Origin: Oreocharis arfaki
Lineage: Eukaryota > Chordata > Aves > Passeriformes > Paramythiidae
DNA: 64,000 nucleotides
Assembly: GCA_013398015.1 (NCBI GenBank)
Contig: VZRR01012716.1
Span: 209,159-273,158 of the forward strand
Direction: 5' to 3'
Under the pieces are notes generated by a model. That model made no database searches. It was not told where the DNA came from and saw only the letters and a program-made list of their open reading frames with translations. Position 1 is the stretch's first letter, and each line of letters begins with the position of its first letter. Below, piece after piece: positions 26,084 through 37,430 of this stretch. Made by a program: the position numbers and the translations under genes.

Positions 26084-27328
26084 CTGCATCATTCTTAGAA
26101 TGTCATCATAAAGCTTGTCAGACAATTTCCATCCCTCAAAGGCAAATTCAAGGTGATCTAAGTGTATAATTTGCGTGTTAATTTAAATGTGTGAGCTGGT
26201 TTGGGGTCAAACCCACAGGTTTGATGAAAGCATTGAGAGAAGGTTATCAAACACTGAAGATGAGTGATGAACAGGCATTGTGTGAGATAAACATCCACAT
26301 CTTGTTGGCACTTGTGGGAGTTTGTTAGGAAGCCTCAGTTCCAGGCATTTACGTTATCTGAGTAGAACTGGCATTTCCTTACAGACAAGTGAGTGTCTGA
26401 GCATGTTCTTCAGGAACAGCTATGGTGTAAGACAGGGCTTTTCCAAGTAGAGATTTCCTTTTTGATCAAGAAGTTTGACAGTTGCTGTGTAAATTTAATT
26501 TCAAATGCAGTTTTGCTGTGTGTGATTCCACCTTTTTCTCACTGGTGGAATTATCAGCTACTTTAAAAAAAAATTGAGCTTTCTTCATATTTGAAGTTCC
26601 TCTGATTATGTAGCACCGAATAGAGAGAACAGTTGAAGTTCCTCATCATGTCTTTGTGTTGGTAAATTATGATACTGAGAAGTTAAATTTTCACCAACCT
26701 GTACTTAGAGGTCAGGGTAAAAGGTATTACTATCGTATGCTGGGATCCTTTTCTTCAAAGCAGTTTAAATCCATCCTGTTTTGGTGGGGAAAGGATCATT
26801 TGGCCTAATTATTCTTGCCTGCCTCTAATTTCTCCAGTTTTATTGTAGCTAGGACATTAAAAATCATTATGGGCAGAAACTTCACATGCCAGCTGCTGGA
26901 CTACTCCTAGATTCTACACTGGGACCAATACTTCTCACTCATCTTAGTTTTAGTCTGTAATTTTTGTTAATTCTTCCTTATTCTTGCTTTTAAATGTTTC
27001 TCCCTTCTTTTCCAAATTAACATGCTGTGTGGTGTCCCAGTCTGAATCTTTATGGGATGTTAGAGGGATCCTGAGGTAGAGCAGGACAGACACTTAACCT
27101 CAGCGGGAGGGACGGGCGGTAATGATGGTTTAATGGCAGTAACACGCAGGGAATTTTAATCAGTTTGCTCCAGGTTTAGTATGCTGATATTAAGTAGCAA
27201 TAATTCATACAGTATTGAGTTGGAATAGCACCGTAGAGTGTCACTGCTGAGCACAGAGCAAACCCCCAGGAAGATGTGCTGTCTCTGGACTAAAGGAGCT
27301 CTAATCCACCTGGAAGAGCTCATGGATA

Positions 27329-27341
27329 CCAGCAGAGGGAA
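27329..27341 (+). promoter_or_regulatory. CTCF-like motif, one mismatch
   Basis: CCAGCAGAGGGAA matches the forward CTCF core except for A in place of C near the 3' end. Occupancy is unknown. Confidence 0.2.
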
Positions 27342-27830
27342 GGCATAAGAAAAGGAGCCAAAGCTGGAATGAGTCTATTTCCTCGTTAGGTTTTCAGTTT
27401 TAAATATTGATAGCTAATTGATACAATCACGTCACAGTAAAACTCAGTTCTTTCTGGCATTACAGAATCACCAGGCAAGGTTTCTTTGAGGTTTTGATGC
27501 CTGGAGTTGCGAGAGAACGCTTGTAAGAATGGAATTGGGAGTTACAGCTTTTTTTAGTACTCCGGTTTTTTACGTGCTGTGTCTTGCTTTGGAAGGTCTG
27601 GAAAAATAGAGGTAGGGAAATAACTGTCCCATAGGAGCCCTGAGCAGCTGCACTCCCTTTACAAGGATCTGGGATCACAAAATGACTGAAGTTGTGTTGC
27701 ACCTTGAGGTCATCTCATGGCACTGCTGCTCGGTAATGCAGGTGGTGGCGAAACTAAAGCTGTTCCACAGGTTTGGGGCTGTTGCTTCCTGACTGGATAA
27801 ACCAAGAAGGGTCTCCTCTCACACCCTTCT

Positions 27831-28058
27831 GTGCACGCCCTTTGTGTTGCTTTAAGGTCGTCTGCAAGGCTGAGATCCGTGGTTAATGCAGACAATGGGA
27901 ATGCTGATTGCAGACATGGATTATGTGCATCTTTTGTATGCACAGTGTCTAAAAATGACCGGGATTATGATGATGAACATCTGTGCTGTTGTGAAAAGCT
28001 CCTGGAGTTTTGTGTGACTGCAAGAACTGGGCGTTTTCACTCTCATTTTGGAGAGTAA
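27831..28058. other. Complex block, candidate conserved element
   Basis: Even-composition sequence with retained CpGs at the start (27837-27880) and near 27960 and 28031. The plus strand is open for 75 codons, giving a Cys- and His-containing peptide with no zinc-finger spacing that I can recognise. I treat it as a possible conserved element, not a gene. Confidence 0.15.
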
Positions 28059-30261
28059 AACCCGGCTGGGAGAAGGGGACTCAGGTGATGCCTCAGCTGG
28101 GGTGAGGCCGTGAGCTCAGGGGTGCAGAGTTGTCACCAGGTTTCCCGTGTGTCACACCGACCTCTGGCTGTGTTTGCAGGGATGTCCTCGCTGTTTACAG
28201 CTGCCAGGGCACCAGGGCTCTGTCTGTAAGCTCACCTGAACTCCTCCACGTCTCCCTGGAGCCCCTCAGCATGCTGAGGTGCCCAAGGGCTTTGGGAGCA
28301 CTCGCTCCTGGGGGTGTTCCTGGTGCTGTGTGGATTTAGGGGTGTCCTGCACCTGCTGCGGGCTCAGCAGTGCTGGCACAGGCTGTGACATTGCTTTCCC
28401 TTCAGGAGAGGCACTTCAGGAGGTGTTGGGAGCAGTATTGATCTAGTTCAGTCTCACTCGCTTGCTTAGCTCGTGTGATGAGATTTTAATCTCTTTTAAA
28501 GAAATACTGAGGTTACAAAGCATGAAAAAAGATGCATAAGGTGTCTGTAAACCACTCTGAAAATTTTCCATCTGGAAGACTACGTGTTATGGTGCTACTA
28601 TTTATTTTTTTTATTTTTGTATCTATAACCTTTTAAAAAATCATCTACATATTTTACCTGGAGAAATTGTTCCAGAGCACAGTTCTTATGAAACGTTAAT
28701 GAAATACTGTCTGTGACCAGCTCTGTATTTCTCCATTCAAGATCACAGCAGAAACTCTCTTTAAAAGCTAATGTTTGATTTTTATGACAGCATTTGGAGA
28801 AGAAGAATCCTGATTAGGCTGCTCCAGCCTTGCCCTTTTGCTTTACTCTTTGCTTTACCGACTGAAGGACAGTGACAAAGATAGCTGTGTGTAAGGAGCT
28901 CCATGCTTCCATATTCTTTGAAAATAAACAAAAAATCATGCCCTTATGCTAAATGGAGCTGCATCAGCTTATTTAGATAACCAATAGGCTGTTAAATGTT
29001 TTTATTTGGAGCAGGGAATTAAGTAATTCTGGAGTCAGGTTGGTAAACACTGCGGTCTGGCAATTAGGAAATTGATTGGGGCCCTAATTCACTATAAAAC
29101 AGTCCATCTTTTGCTGGGCCTGTAAATATCTCCTTATTGCTTAATTCTACTGTCTCCTTAATGGGAAACCTGGTCATTTGTGAGGAATCAGCTGTACATG
29201 TGGTAGGCTCATCTGTTTGCCTTACTCTTTTTCCAATGTTGATTTGCAACAAAAGCAATTTGGTGCAGATAAAAAAGAGCAAATGGTAATGGGCTTGAAG
29301 CTGAAAGCTCTTAGCTTTTAACACTCAAGCACTCAAAGTGGAGGATTTGGGGATAAAGAGACTTTACTTATGGGTTAGAGATCCTTTGTTCTGTGCTCGA
29401 GTGGTTGTTTTTCCTTGGCTTGGTTTTGCTATAGTATTAGTAGATAGCGGGTTGCTTGCGAAGTAAAGATGCTTAATTCTGGGATCTTGAGCTCATAAAA
29501 CATTTTTTAAAATGCAAAGGCAGCACTCACTGGAGGCCCTTTGGCACCCATGACACTGTGTCAGGATTATGGATTACTGCCAGTCGTGCATTTCAGTCTG
29601 AAAAATTGCAGTTTGGCTTTCTGAAAACATGCTGATTTTTAAGAGCAATCCACGCTGCTTAAACTGCTTGTACCAGGACCCTCCTGCATTCATGGGAGCT
29701 GTACCCACTGCTTGAGTTTTGCAGTGTAACTTCCAAGTGATTTCATGAGAAAAGGAATAAAATTAAAATGTAATCCTTGAAAAATATATATACACCAAGA
29801 AATCATGTGTTGCTTATATATAATGCTTTTTCATTAGACTTGAAAGTGGCCAATTTCAAGGTTAAGCAAAGCTTATTACTTGATCCAAACAGCATCTCAG
29901 TCAATTGTAAAATGAACTTTTAAACCCTTGGCTTTTTAAATCTGTATTAAGCAACAGGGGGAAAAGTGTCAATTGTTATGAAAATGCAAGCACGGGCTTC
30001 ATTGTTAAGGGGCGGGACTGACATTTGCAGCATCTTTTTAGACCTTCAGGAGAATCATTCGTGCCAGCTTCAGGCTCCTGGTGGAGTCAGCTCTGCCTGA
30101 GCTGAGAGAAAGGTCCCTCCTGGCCAAGCATCAGTAAATGAAGTGGTGGCTCTGTGTTCCTTTGTTGTCTCTCTGCTCCTCCTGATGTCCCTGTGGGCAG
30201 CATTAAAGAGCTGGTACGTGACACAGCCTGGAAGGTTGGCACCTGTGTACTTCATGCACCA
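28059..30261. other. Non-coding stretch, no supported gene
   Basis: GC-richer at 28060-28440, then AT-rich. No supported open frame or RNA gene. The stretch at 30060-30260, just before the CR1 tail, could be more diverged CR1 body, but I could not match it. Confidence 0.5.
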
Positions 30262-30452
30262 GATGTGAGGAAGAAATTCTTTAGTGATGAGGCCCTGGCA
30301 CAGGTTACCCAGAGGTGATGGCTCCCCACCCCTGGGAGTGTCCAAGGCCAGGCTGGGCAGGGTTTGGAGCAGCCTGGTCTAGTGCAAGGTGTCCCTGCCC
30401 CTGGCAGGGCTTGGAACGAGATGACTTTTAGAAGTCAACTCAAACCATTGCA
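30262..30452 (+). mobile_element. CR1 LINE 3' end, truncated
   Basis: About 190 bases match the 3' untranslated end of avian CR1 in order: the phrase AGGAAGAAATTCTTTAGTGA, the CACAGGTTACCCAGAGG segment, the GTGTCCAAGGCCAGGCTGGG segment, the AGCAGCCTGGTCTAGTGCAA segment, the GTGTCCCTGCCCCTGGCAGG segment, and a diverged GGAACTAGATGATCTTTAAGG terminus. The element is 5'-truncated, as most CR1 copies are, and its divergence points to an old insertion. Reverse-transcriptase coding sequence is absent. The sense strand is plus. Confidence 0.9.
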
Positions 30453-33400
30453 GAAGGTGCACCCCTGTCACTCTGTGGAAAGACAGGAGTGGTTTTTGGA
30501 GAGGAGTTAAGTGTGTAAGGTGTTTTTGTAACATTTGACACTTATTCTACTTCTCCTTAACAGAGGAAGAACAACACAGGATGTGGACTCCTACGATCCA
30601 TCTCAGCACTGCCTGAATATAAATAACTGTGACAGGCTGCACAAGGATGCTTTAATGGCAGTTGTCAGAGACGTTTAAAATGGATTAGACCTTCTCAATT
30701 TTTTTTTGCTCTAATAATGAATATTTAGTGAGACTTTTAAAGCTGTTAGCTATTAATTGTAGAACCTAAAAATATGATCGTGTTCAGTCAAGTACAAACC
30801 AGCACATGACTCTATGCAAAAGTATGTTCCCTGTCTAGCTTTTGTGACATAGCTTACTACTTTACATTTGCTTTATAAATACAAGAAATGATTTTTTTAA
30901 ACTATGACAGCTGGTGATGAAGCAGACTTGCCCTTGAAAGTTGCAAGCAGGCAGGGAATATTAACTCTAAGGAGGTAAAAGGAGAGATTAATAGATAGAT
31001 GTCCTGATACTGAAATAATGTATGATAAAATTAGGTTACCATAAATTTAGTTCCATTGTAGATAACGTTATTGTTCTGAGGCTGGAAATCCAAGTGTGGC
31101 AATAGAAGGTTAATATTTGCATTAATAAAAATGCAGACCATTGTCCTTTGCTGGTGTTGTTGCTGCTTTCTGCAGATAAGAAATCGCCTTTCTCTTTAAA
31201 TTAGTTTATACTACCAAGGGTTACTTTTGCATATTGGAAATAAATAGGGTTATATTTCTACAGCTAAAATAGATGTTTCTACTGTTGAAATAAATGACTT
31301 ACTCCAACAGTAGAAAGCTGATTATACCACTGATAAAGGGGCCGTCAGTCAAATAATTCTCGTTTATGTATTCAAAAATCTTAACTAATAGTTCAATGAA
31401 AAAAGCTCCAGTGGCTTTATTAAATTCTTGCTTTTCAGAGTGATTTTTTTTTTCTTTGTTGCTGGAAATCATCTTGTATTTGCAGCTTGCTGTCATGTCC
31501 CTGAGTAAAGTGTTAGAACAGAGTGAGCAAGCTTTGAGTCTTTGTTTGGGTTTAGTTACTGTTTTGTTGTTGTGGTTTTTTTTTTTTTTCACCCAGGTTA
31601 TTGAAGTAGTAGGAATCCAGCTTGTGGGATCCATTTTTAGCCTATACTGGTCTGTTTCTTTGGAAGAAATCTCATTTTTAGGAAAGAGCTTGGCAGTACC
31701 TCTGTGCTCCAGGGAGAGCTGGCCCACTGACCTCCTTTAGTGATCCATCTCAGGCCCTGCAGCCCATCCATCTCGGATTTCTTGGCCTCCCAACTCCGTG
31801 GGGAGCAGGAACTGCTCTTGCCCCATTTTCCAGGCTGAAGGATTGATTTCCTATGTCATTGCTGTGAGAAGTTAGACACAGACCCAGTGTTGGTTTGGGG
31901 AGCTGTCCTTGGTCAGCAGGGACAGGGAGAAATGCCCTCGAATGCTGTGTGTCCTCTTCAAGCTCGGATTGAGATGAGTCTTAACTGAGACTTGCACAAA
32001 ATCACATCAGAAATGTCTGGTAGGCCAGTGTCCTACACTTGATGGGGTTTTTGGGTTTTTTTTTTCCTCTTCCTCTCATGGTTTGATGTCCTGGCCACGG
32101 ATCTTCGCTTTGCTGTTGTCTGAGCTGGGGCTGTGACTGGAGCTGCATCTTCCCTGAGGGTCAGCACCCAAGGAGTTCAAATTCTCACTTCCAGCCCTTT
32201 TTATCTATCAGCCTTGCAAGTCCTGTTCAGTGGAGTTACACCCTGGGAGTGGGGTGGTGGCCTGGACTGAGTCCCTTCCCAGATGTGAAGCCAAGGCTCC
32301 TGGGTGTTGGTGGGAATGGCACTGGAGCCTTGCCTGACATTCCAGCAGAGCACCTTTTTAACTTCAGGGAGGGTGGGGGATGACATCTTAAGCTTGTCTT
32401 ACATGGATTGGATTACCTTTCTCAAGTAGCTTTTACTGTAAGAAGTGTGAGGAAATGAGAGCAGAGATCCTAGAGGAGAAATTTGATTGGCAAAGGAGGG
32501 GAAGAGAGCCCAGGAATTTATTCCAAGTCCACCTGTGTGCATGTGCATACATTTATTTCTGCTTAGGCACTGACATTCCTCAAAGTGCTCTCAGTTGATA
32601 GCTCTGAGTGCCCTAATGATAATTGCATTTACACTAAATGTGGAGCAGCATCAATACTGATATACAAATAATTTAAATCTGCCTGCCAGCCATCCTAACT
32701 AATCAAATGGAGATTGCCCCCTGTCTCAGTCAGGAAAGGCAGGGAAGAATTCATCTTCTTTAAGCCCTTGCTTAAAGAAGGGTGAATGTGGGTGGCCCTC
32801 CTGTTAAAGGTGTCCTTCTAGGAGAAAGGATATGAAGAGGAGCAAACGCTGTCTTGGGGTCTGGAGCATGACTTACAGCACAAATGCTTAGTTTTTAAAA
32901 ATGTAAGCAGTGATTGCATTTTTTCAGCTCTCAAACAGAAGCATCTCAGATTCCATCCCTTGATACAGTTATGCTAAAAAAATATATTTAATTGCTATTA
33001 TATTTGGAGGGAAAATAGGCTTTAACCTTGAGGTGCTGAAACAGCAAATAAGATACTGTGTTCAGGTAAGGATCTGTGACCTGTAACAGGTGTGAGGGGC
33101 TGCAGACATGACCTCCTTTTACTTCACAGCATAGAGTAGAGGGAACCTTGCTGAGTGCTAATTAATTGTTGCTTTCATGCAAAATAATTTTTACCTTCAA
33201 ATAGCCTTGAAAAGAGTTCTCCCACTTTTCTTGTCCAGGAAAAGTTGATACTCACTTACAGCTCCATAAAATAGGATCTAACCCCAAGAACTGAGCCCTT
33301 TGACATTATGGAGCTTGAACTGAAACAGGTTTGCTACTTTTTTGGCAAGCCATACACAATTTAAAAGTAATCCTTTCTTTTTCAGGGCATTTATTGTGAA

Positions 33401-34402
33401 GGGTTTTGGGTTGTATTTTTTTTTATTAGGGGCTTTATTTTAACTATGGAAATAAGTATTGCAGGTGATTTTGTGTTTTTTCTGCATGCAGTATTTCTGC
33501 TGAAATAGGACTGTCCCCTGATCCTTTCACTGATGGGCACAGGCTTCCCTCCTGGGATGGGAGCAGTGTTCTGGGGGGAAGCTCATCTGTGCTGGGAAGG
33601 TGCACCAACACCTGTACCCCAGGCAGCACCATTCCTCTGGCACCTGGAGTGCCCCAGCTTCCCTCCAAGCGTGTGCCATGAGTAGCTGTGTGGGAGAACC
33701 CACGTTTGCATTAGTTCATCCCCCTGCACGGTGCATTTCATCCTGAGAAATGGAAACAGTTTTGTACAAAAGCAACCACCCACTCAAAATACATAAATAA
33801 GACTCCTGGATATGTAACACTTTAAAATACAGCACAGGGGAGATTTCTAGGCAGTGTTTATTATGGTGACAGGTAGAACCAAGTGAGTAAAAGCCTCTCT
33901 TGGCTCTCAGTTCTGGAAGGTCCTCATTTGTGATTATAGTTGTGATGATAAAGCAATTAAATGCCAGTGAACATATATTTTCCATGGCTGTGAGGCTTCT
34001 GGCATAATTATATAATAAAAAAATGCCATTAAAGAGCAATAATGTTATTAGTGCATCACTTGGAAGAAGTGCACAGCTTGGATGCTAAGGGCATGAAACA
34101 ACCAAAGCCCAAAACAAGCCCTGATGTTCCCAGTATGGAACTCGGAACAGAAACCAGCTCTGTGCCTGCTGGTGTGTGTACAAGATACTCTGATGCACCA
34201 AAAAAACATTTGCACCTCCAACTGGCCAAATCCTTTTTGCTTTGAATCCCTTTAGCTTAAAAAAATCTAAACTTCAGGTTGGCTATAGTCAATTAAGAGC
34301 CACAAGACGTGTCAAGTGATACCCTCTGGGTCTTGACTCACATCACCTCCTTCAGTAAAACTTATGAGATTAAACCTTGGAAAAAATGTGAAAAAATGTG
34401 CC
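30453..34402. other. Non-coding stretch, no supported gene
   Basis: AT-rich with GC-richer patches at 31.7-32.4 and 33.5-33.7 kb. The minus frame at 31299-31727 is Lys- and Asn-rich and antisense to a T-rich tract. Frames at 33444-34039 on the minus strand show no domain. A 10-base direct repeat (GTGAAAAAAT type) lies at 34381-34402, immediately before the duplicated block. Confidence 0.5.
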
Positions 34403-34743
34403 TACAGTGTGAAGCCTGTTTTATTACAGATTCTGTGTGGATGTGTATCTCTGTTTTTAGGCTTTATACATCCAGTCACTGGCACAATCCCGTCTGGCAT
34501 CCACCGGGATGTGCTATGTTGTTAATGAATGACCTAAAGGATGCTTTGGTCCCATTGCTCCATGGCCTGGCTCATCATTTTTCAGTGCTCTAAGAGTTGG
34601 ATTAAGGCAGCAGACCTAGGATTCCTAATTCCATTTAATCATGCAGATCGAAGAGTTCTTGTTTCATAACTTGCATTGTGTTTCCTGTTTTTAACATTAA
34701 GGTAATTAATTTGCTCTAAACGGTATTGATGAAAATATTCCGG
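34403..34743 (+). repeat. Copy 1 of a near-identical tandem duplication
   Basis: This 341-base segment recurs immediately after the N at 34744 as 34745-35095. The two copies differ at only two places that I found: the segment near 34553-34563, and an A/G difference in the ACTTGC(A/G)TTG phrase. The copy ends exactly at the N. The arrangement is most easily explained as two contig ends that overlap but were not merged, possibly two haplotypes. A real tandem duplication is the alternative. Confidence 0.9.
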
Positions 34744-34744
34744 N
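34744..34744. other. Single ambiguous base, probable contig join
   Basis: The only N in the window sits exactly between the two copies of the duplicated segment, which is the expected position of a scaffolding join. Confidence 0.85.
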
Positions 34745-35095
34745 TACAGTGTGAAGCCTGTTTTATTACAGATTCTGTGTGGATGTGTATCTCTGTTTTT
34801 AGGCTTTATACATCCAGTCACTGGCACAATCCCGTCTGGCATCCACCGGGATGTGCTATGTTGTTAATGAATGACCTAAAGGATGCTTTGGTCTCCATGA
34901 TGCTTTGGTCTCCATGGCCTGGCTCATCATTTTTCAGTGCTCTAAGAGTTGGATTAAGGCAGCAGACCTAGGATTCCTAATTCCATTTAATCATGCAGAT
35001 CGAAGAGTTCTTGTTTCATAACTTGCGTTGTGTTTCCTGTTTTTAACATTAAGGTAATTAATTTGCTCTAAACGGTATTGATGAAAATATTCCGG
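34745..35095 (+). repeat. Copy 2 of the tandem duplication, with an internal 17-bp repeat
   Basis: This 351-base segment is the partner of 34403-34743. It is 10 bases longer because it holds two perfect 17-base units (34882-34898 and 34899-34915, each starting GATGCTTTGG) where copy 1 has a shorter, different sequence. The small differences look like allelic variation or an error in one contig end. Confidence 0.9.
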
Positions 35096-37139
35096 AGGTA
35101 GAAGCACTTCAATAACAGCTGAGACTAGTTATGTAATAGATCAACAAAGTATAAACTGTGTATCAAGATCTATCTGAAGGAAAAATGTTCCAAAATTCAT
35201 CTTTTCTGGTTTGATACTTGAGACTGCGGATTGATCCATGGCCTGGGTCTTTGCTTGCTCAGTATCACCGTGCTTTTGTACAAGAGAAGGGCACTTGGGG
35301 ATGTCACGGCTGGTGAGCGACTCTGAACAGATGCCCAGAAGGTCAGGCTGAGACTCCTGGCCATAAACTCCAAATCACCTCTGGAAACTTAATAGTGCCC
35401 TGCGTGAAAGGGGCAGAACGCTTATGAAGGAGGTCAGGCATGCCCTTAAACATAATAGTTTTGCTTACAGTCTTTTTGAAGTCAGGATTTAAAAATCTAT
35501 TATTAAAAAAAAAAAAAAAGGCAAGAAATAAATTACAGCTGTAATGTTTTGTTTTCACAGCTGGCAAAGTGCCTTTTTAGAAATATTTATTTTAGGAAGA
35601 AATCTACTGCCGTCCAAGTGAGCGCATGTGTTTATTTCTTTTGTCTGAAATGTTTTTGGATGCTTGAGAATAACACAATTACAGCATAAAAAGACTGCAA
35701 AGAGTTAGAACAATCTGCCATTAATCTGGCTCAAAAGTCCAGCCAATTTTTTTTGTGGGAAAGGTGATTTTGCTCAATTCCTCACTGTATCCCCAGCCCT
35801 TCCCCTGCGTGTGGAGTCTGGGTTTGTTTCACCACTGACTGGAGAATGTGCTGCCCCTAATCCAGGGGTCTGAGGAAAACTGCTTGTCAAGGAAAACCAT
35901 CACAGAGCCATCAGGGACACTCCAGCCCAGCCTTTGGAGAGGATAGTGAGCCCTGTGTGGGTTTGGAATAGGGTGGATGCTCTAGCTTGGGTTTATAACA
36001 AGCCCAGGGCAAGCACCAGCTTTATTTAGACAGCACTCACTCTCACATGTAATGAGCCCTTTAATTAGTTTTTCACAATGTGACAAAAAAAATGTCTCAT
36101 CAAAATATTTATAGTTGGGTTTTGATTTAAGTCTTCATTGCATATATAAACCAAAATTTGTCATCTGAGGTAAAGCATCTGGCAAGTCAGTAAGTGTTAG
36201 CTCATGAATCGAGCATGACTATTCTGGGACTGGGGAGTTACTCAGATGTAGTAGGGATGCTTCCAAGGAGGGATGTGGATAAAAAGAGGATGTCAAGTTT
36301 TGGGTGTGATTTTTTTTTTCCCCCCTTAATGTTTTATTCAGGCCAGCAGGTTTATACACAGCTCATCCTGCTGCTTTTCCAGAGTTTGTTTAGAGTTGGT
36401 AGGTGCCCATGGGAGCATCCTGGTAGTTCATAGATGGCATTTGTGGGAATTTCACTCATAAGGTGGGCTTTCTTAGGGCAGTGAAGACCACAGGTACACA
36501 ATCTGGTTCCTTCCACATTAGTGGTCCTGCAATGATGGGGAAAATGTAGAATTCCTAATTATTTAGGGTTTGAAATCTTTTTTAAGCTGGTAGCAAAAGT
36601 TAGCAGAGGGAGAGGGCAAAGAAATGTGCTATGGAGTTAAAGCTGAGGAGCAGCATGTGAGGACCAGCCCTGGGCCCCCCAGGCTGTGTCCCCTGCTCCA
36701 GCTGCTTGGATCCAGCTTGGACATGCAGGTCCCCAGTAAGTGCTGGAAATCCTGGAAAAGCAGAGACCTCCTTGGGCTTGGTGTTTGGGGAGGGAGGGGA
36801 AGAGCTTATTCTCCTCTGGAGATTTCTCAGACCCATTTTGCTTTTTGACATGGAGCGGATACCAACTGCATGGTTAGTTTTAATTTTTGGGGAAAAGTTT
36901 GCCAGTGTTTCTGCTTTTTAATTTTTTTAGCTTTATTTGTAAACCCTTGCCAAAAGCCTGTCTCTCTTTCCCACAGCAACTCTTTTAAGAGAATTGTTTG
37001 ATCTCTCGTCTTATCTAAGATTATGGCTAATTACTCAATAAAGAACTTTTTTTCCAAGGTCTTTTTCCCCCCCCTTTTAAGTATCATCTCATGGGGTGAA
37101 ATTTCTTCCTCTTTTGATTTTGCACCATCACAACTGAGC
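35096..37139. other. Non-coding stretch, no supported gene
   Basis: AT-rich with an A15 run at about 35504-35518. GC-richer patches at 35.8-36.0 and 36.6-36.8 kb lengthen overlapping chance frames on both strands. Confidence 0.5.
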
Positions 37140-37430
37140 TTTCATCAAGACATGTCTCAGAATCTGAAGGGAGCAGTTAGTGCGAAACGAAGCCTTTAGA
37201 TTTTCCCTTTCCTTTTTATGCTAAAGCTGAAAGATGAAGCATATGGAAAAGAAAATAGCATTAAATCTCCCACTCCAAAAAGAAAAGCACCGAGGATCTG
37301 GCCGCTGCAGGAGAGGTTTGAGCTGCATGCTTCATTTACTACTTTGTGCAGACATAACAAAGAATTTACTTTAGTCCCTATGGTACTCACACAAGCTATT
37401 GCGTGGCAGGCAGAGGGAAAGCAATGAGCC
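37140..37430. other. Complex block, candidate conserved element
   Basis: A low-repeat stretch with CpGs near 37183, 37188, 37291 and 37302. The plus strand is open at 37218-37427 for 69 codons and begins with a Lys-rich peptide (KSPTPKRKAPR). The composition resembles a nuclear localisation stretch, but A-rich DNA gives Lys by chance. No splice pair convinced me. Confidence 0.15.

Larger units (their letters stand above)
23735..27830. other. Non-coding stretch, no confident gene
   Basis: AT-rich sequence with an A-rich tract at 24069-24090. Frames at 25087-25564 overlap on both strands in a GC-richer patch. Two CTCF-like motifs and one possible terminal exon inside it are listed separately. 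The segment at 27460-27720 has a faint CR1-like phrase but too little to call. Confidence 0.45.

Noticed and set aside
27460..27720. Possible minus-strand CR1 fragment
   Set aside because: Only a short phrase like ACAGAATCACCAGG is suggestive. The rest does not follow the CR1 consensus order.
31299..31740. Open frames on both strands over a T-rich tract
   Set aside because: The minus frame is Lys- and Asn-rich and the plus frame Phe- and Leu-rich, as low-complexity DNA would give.
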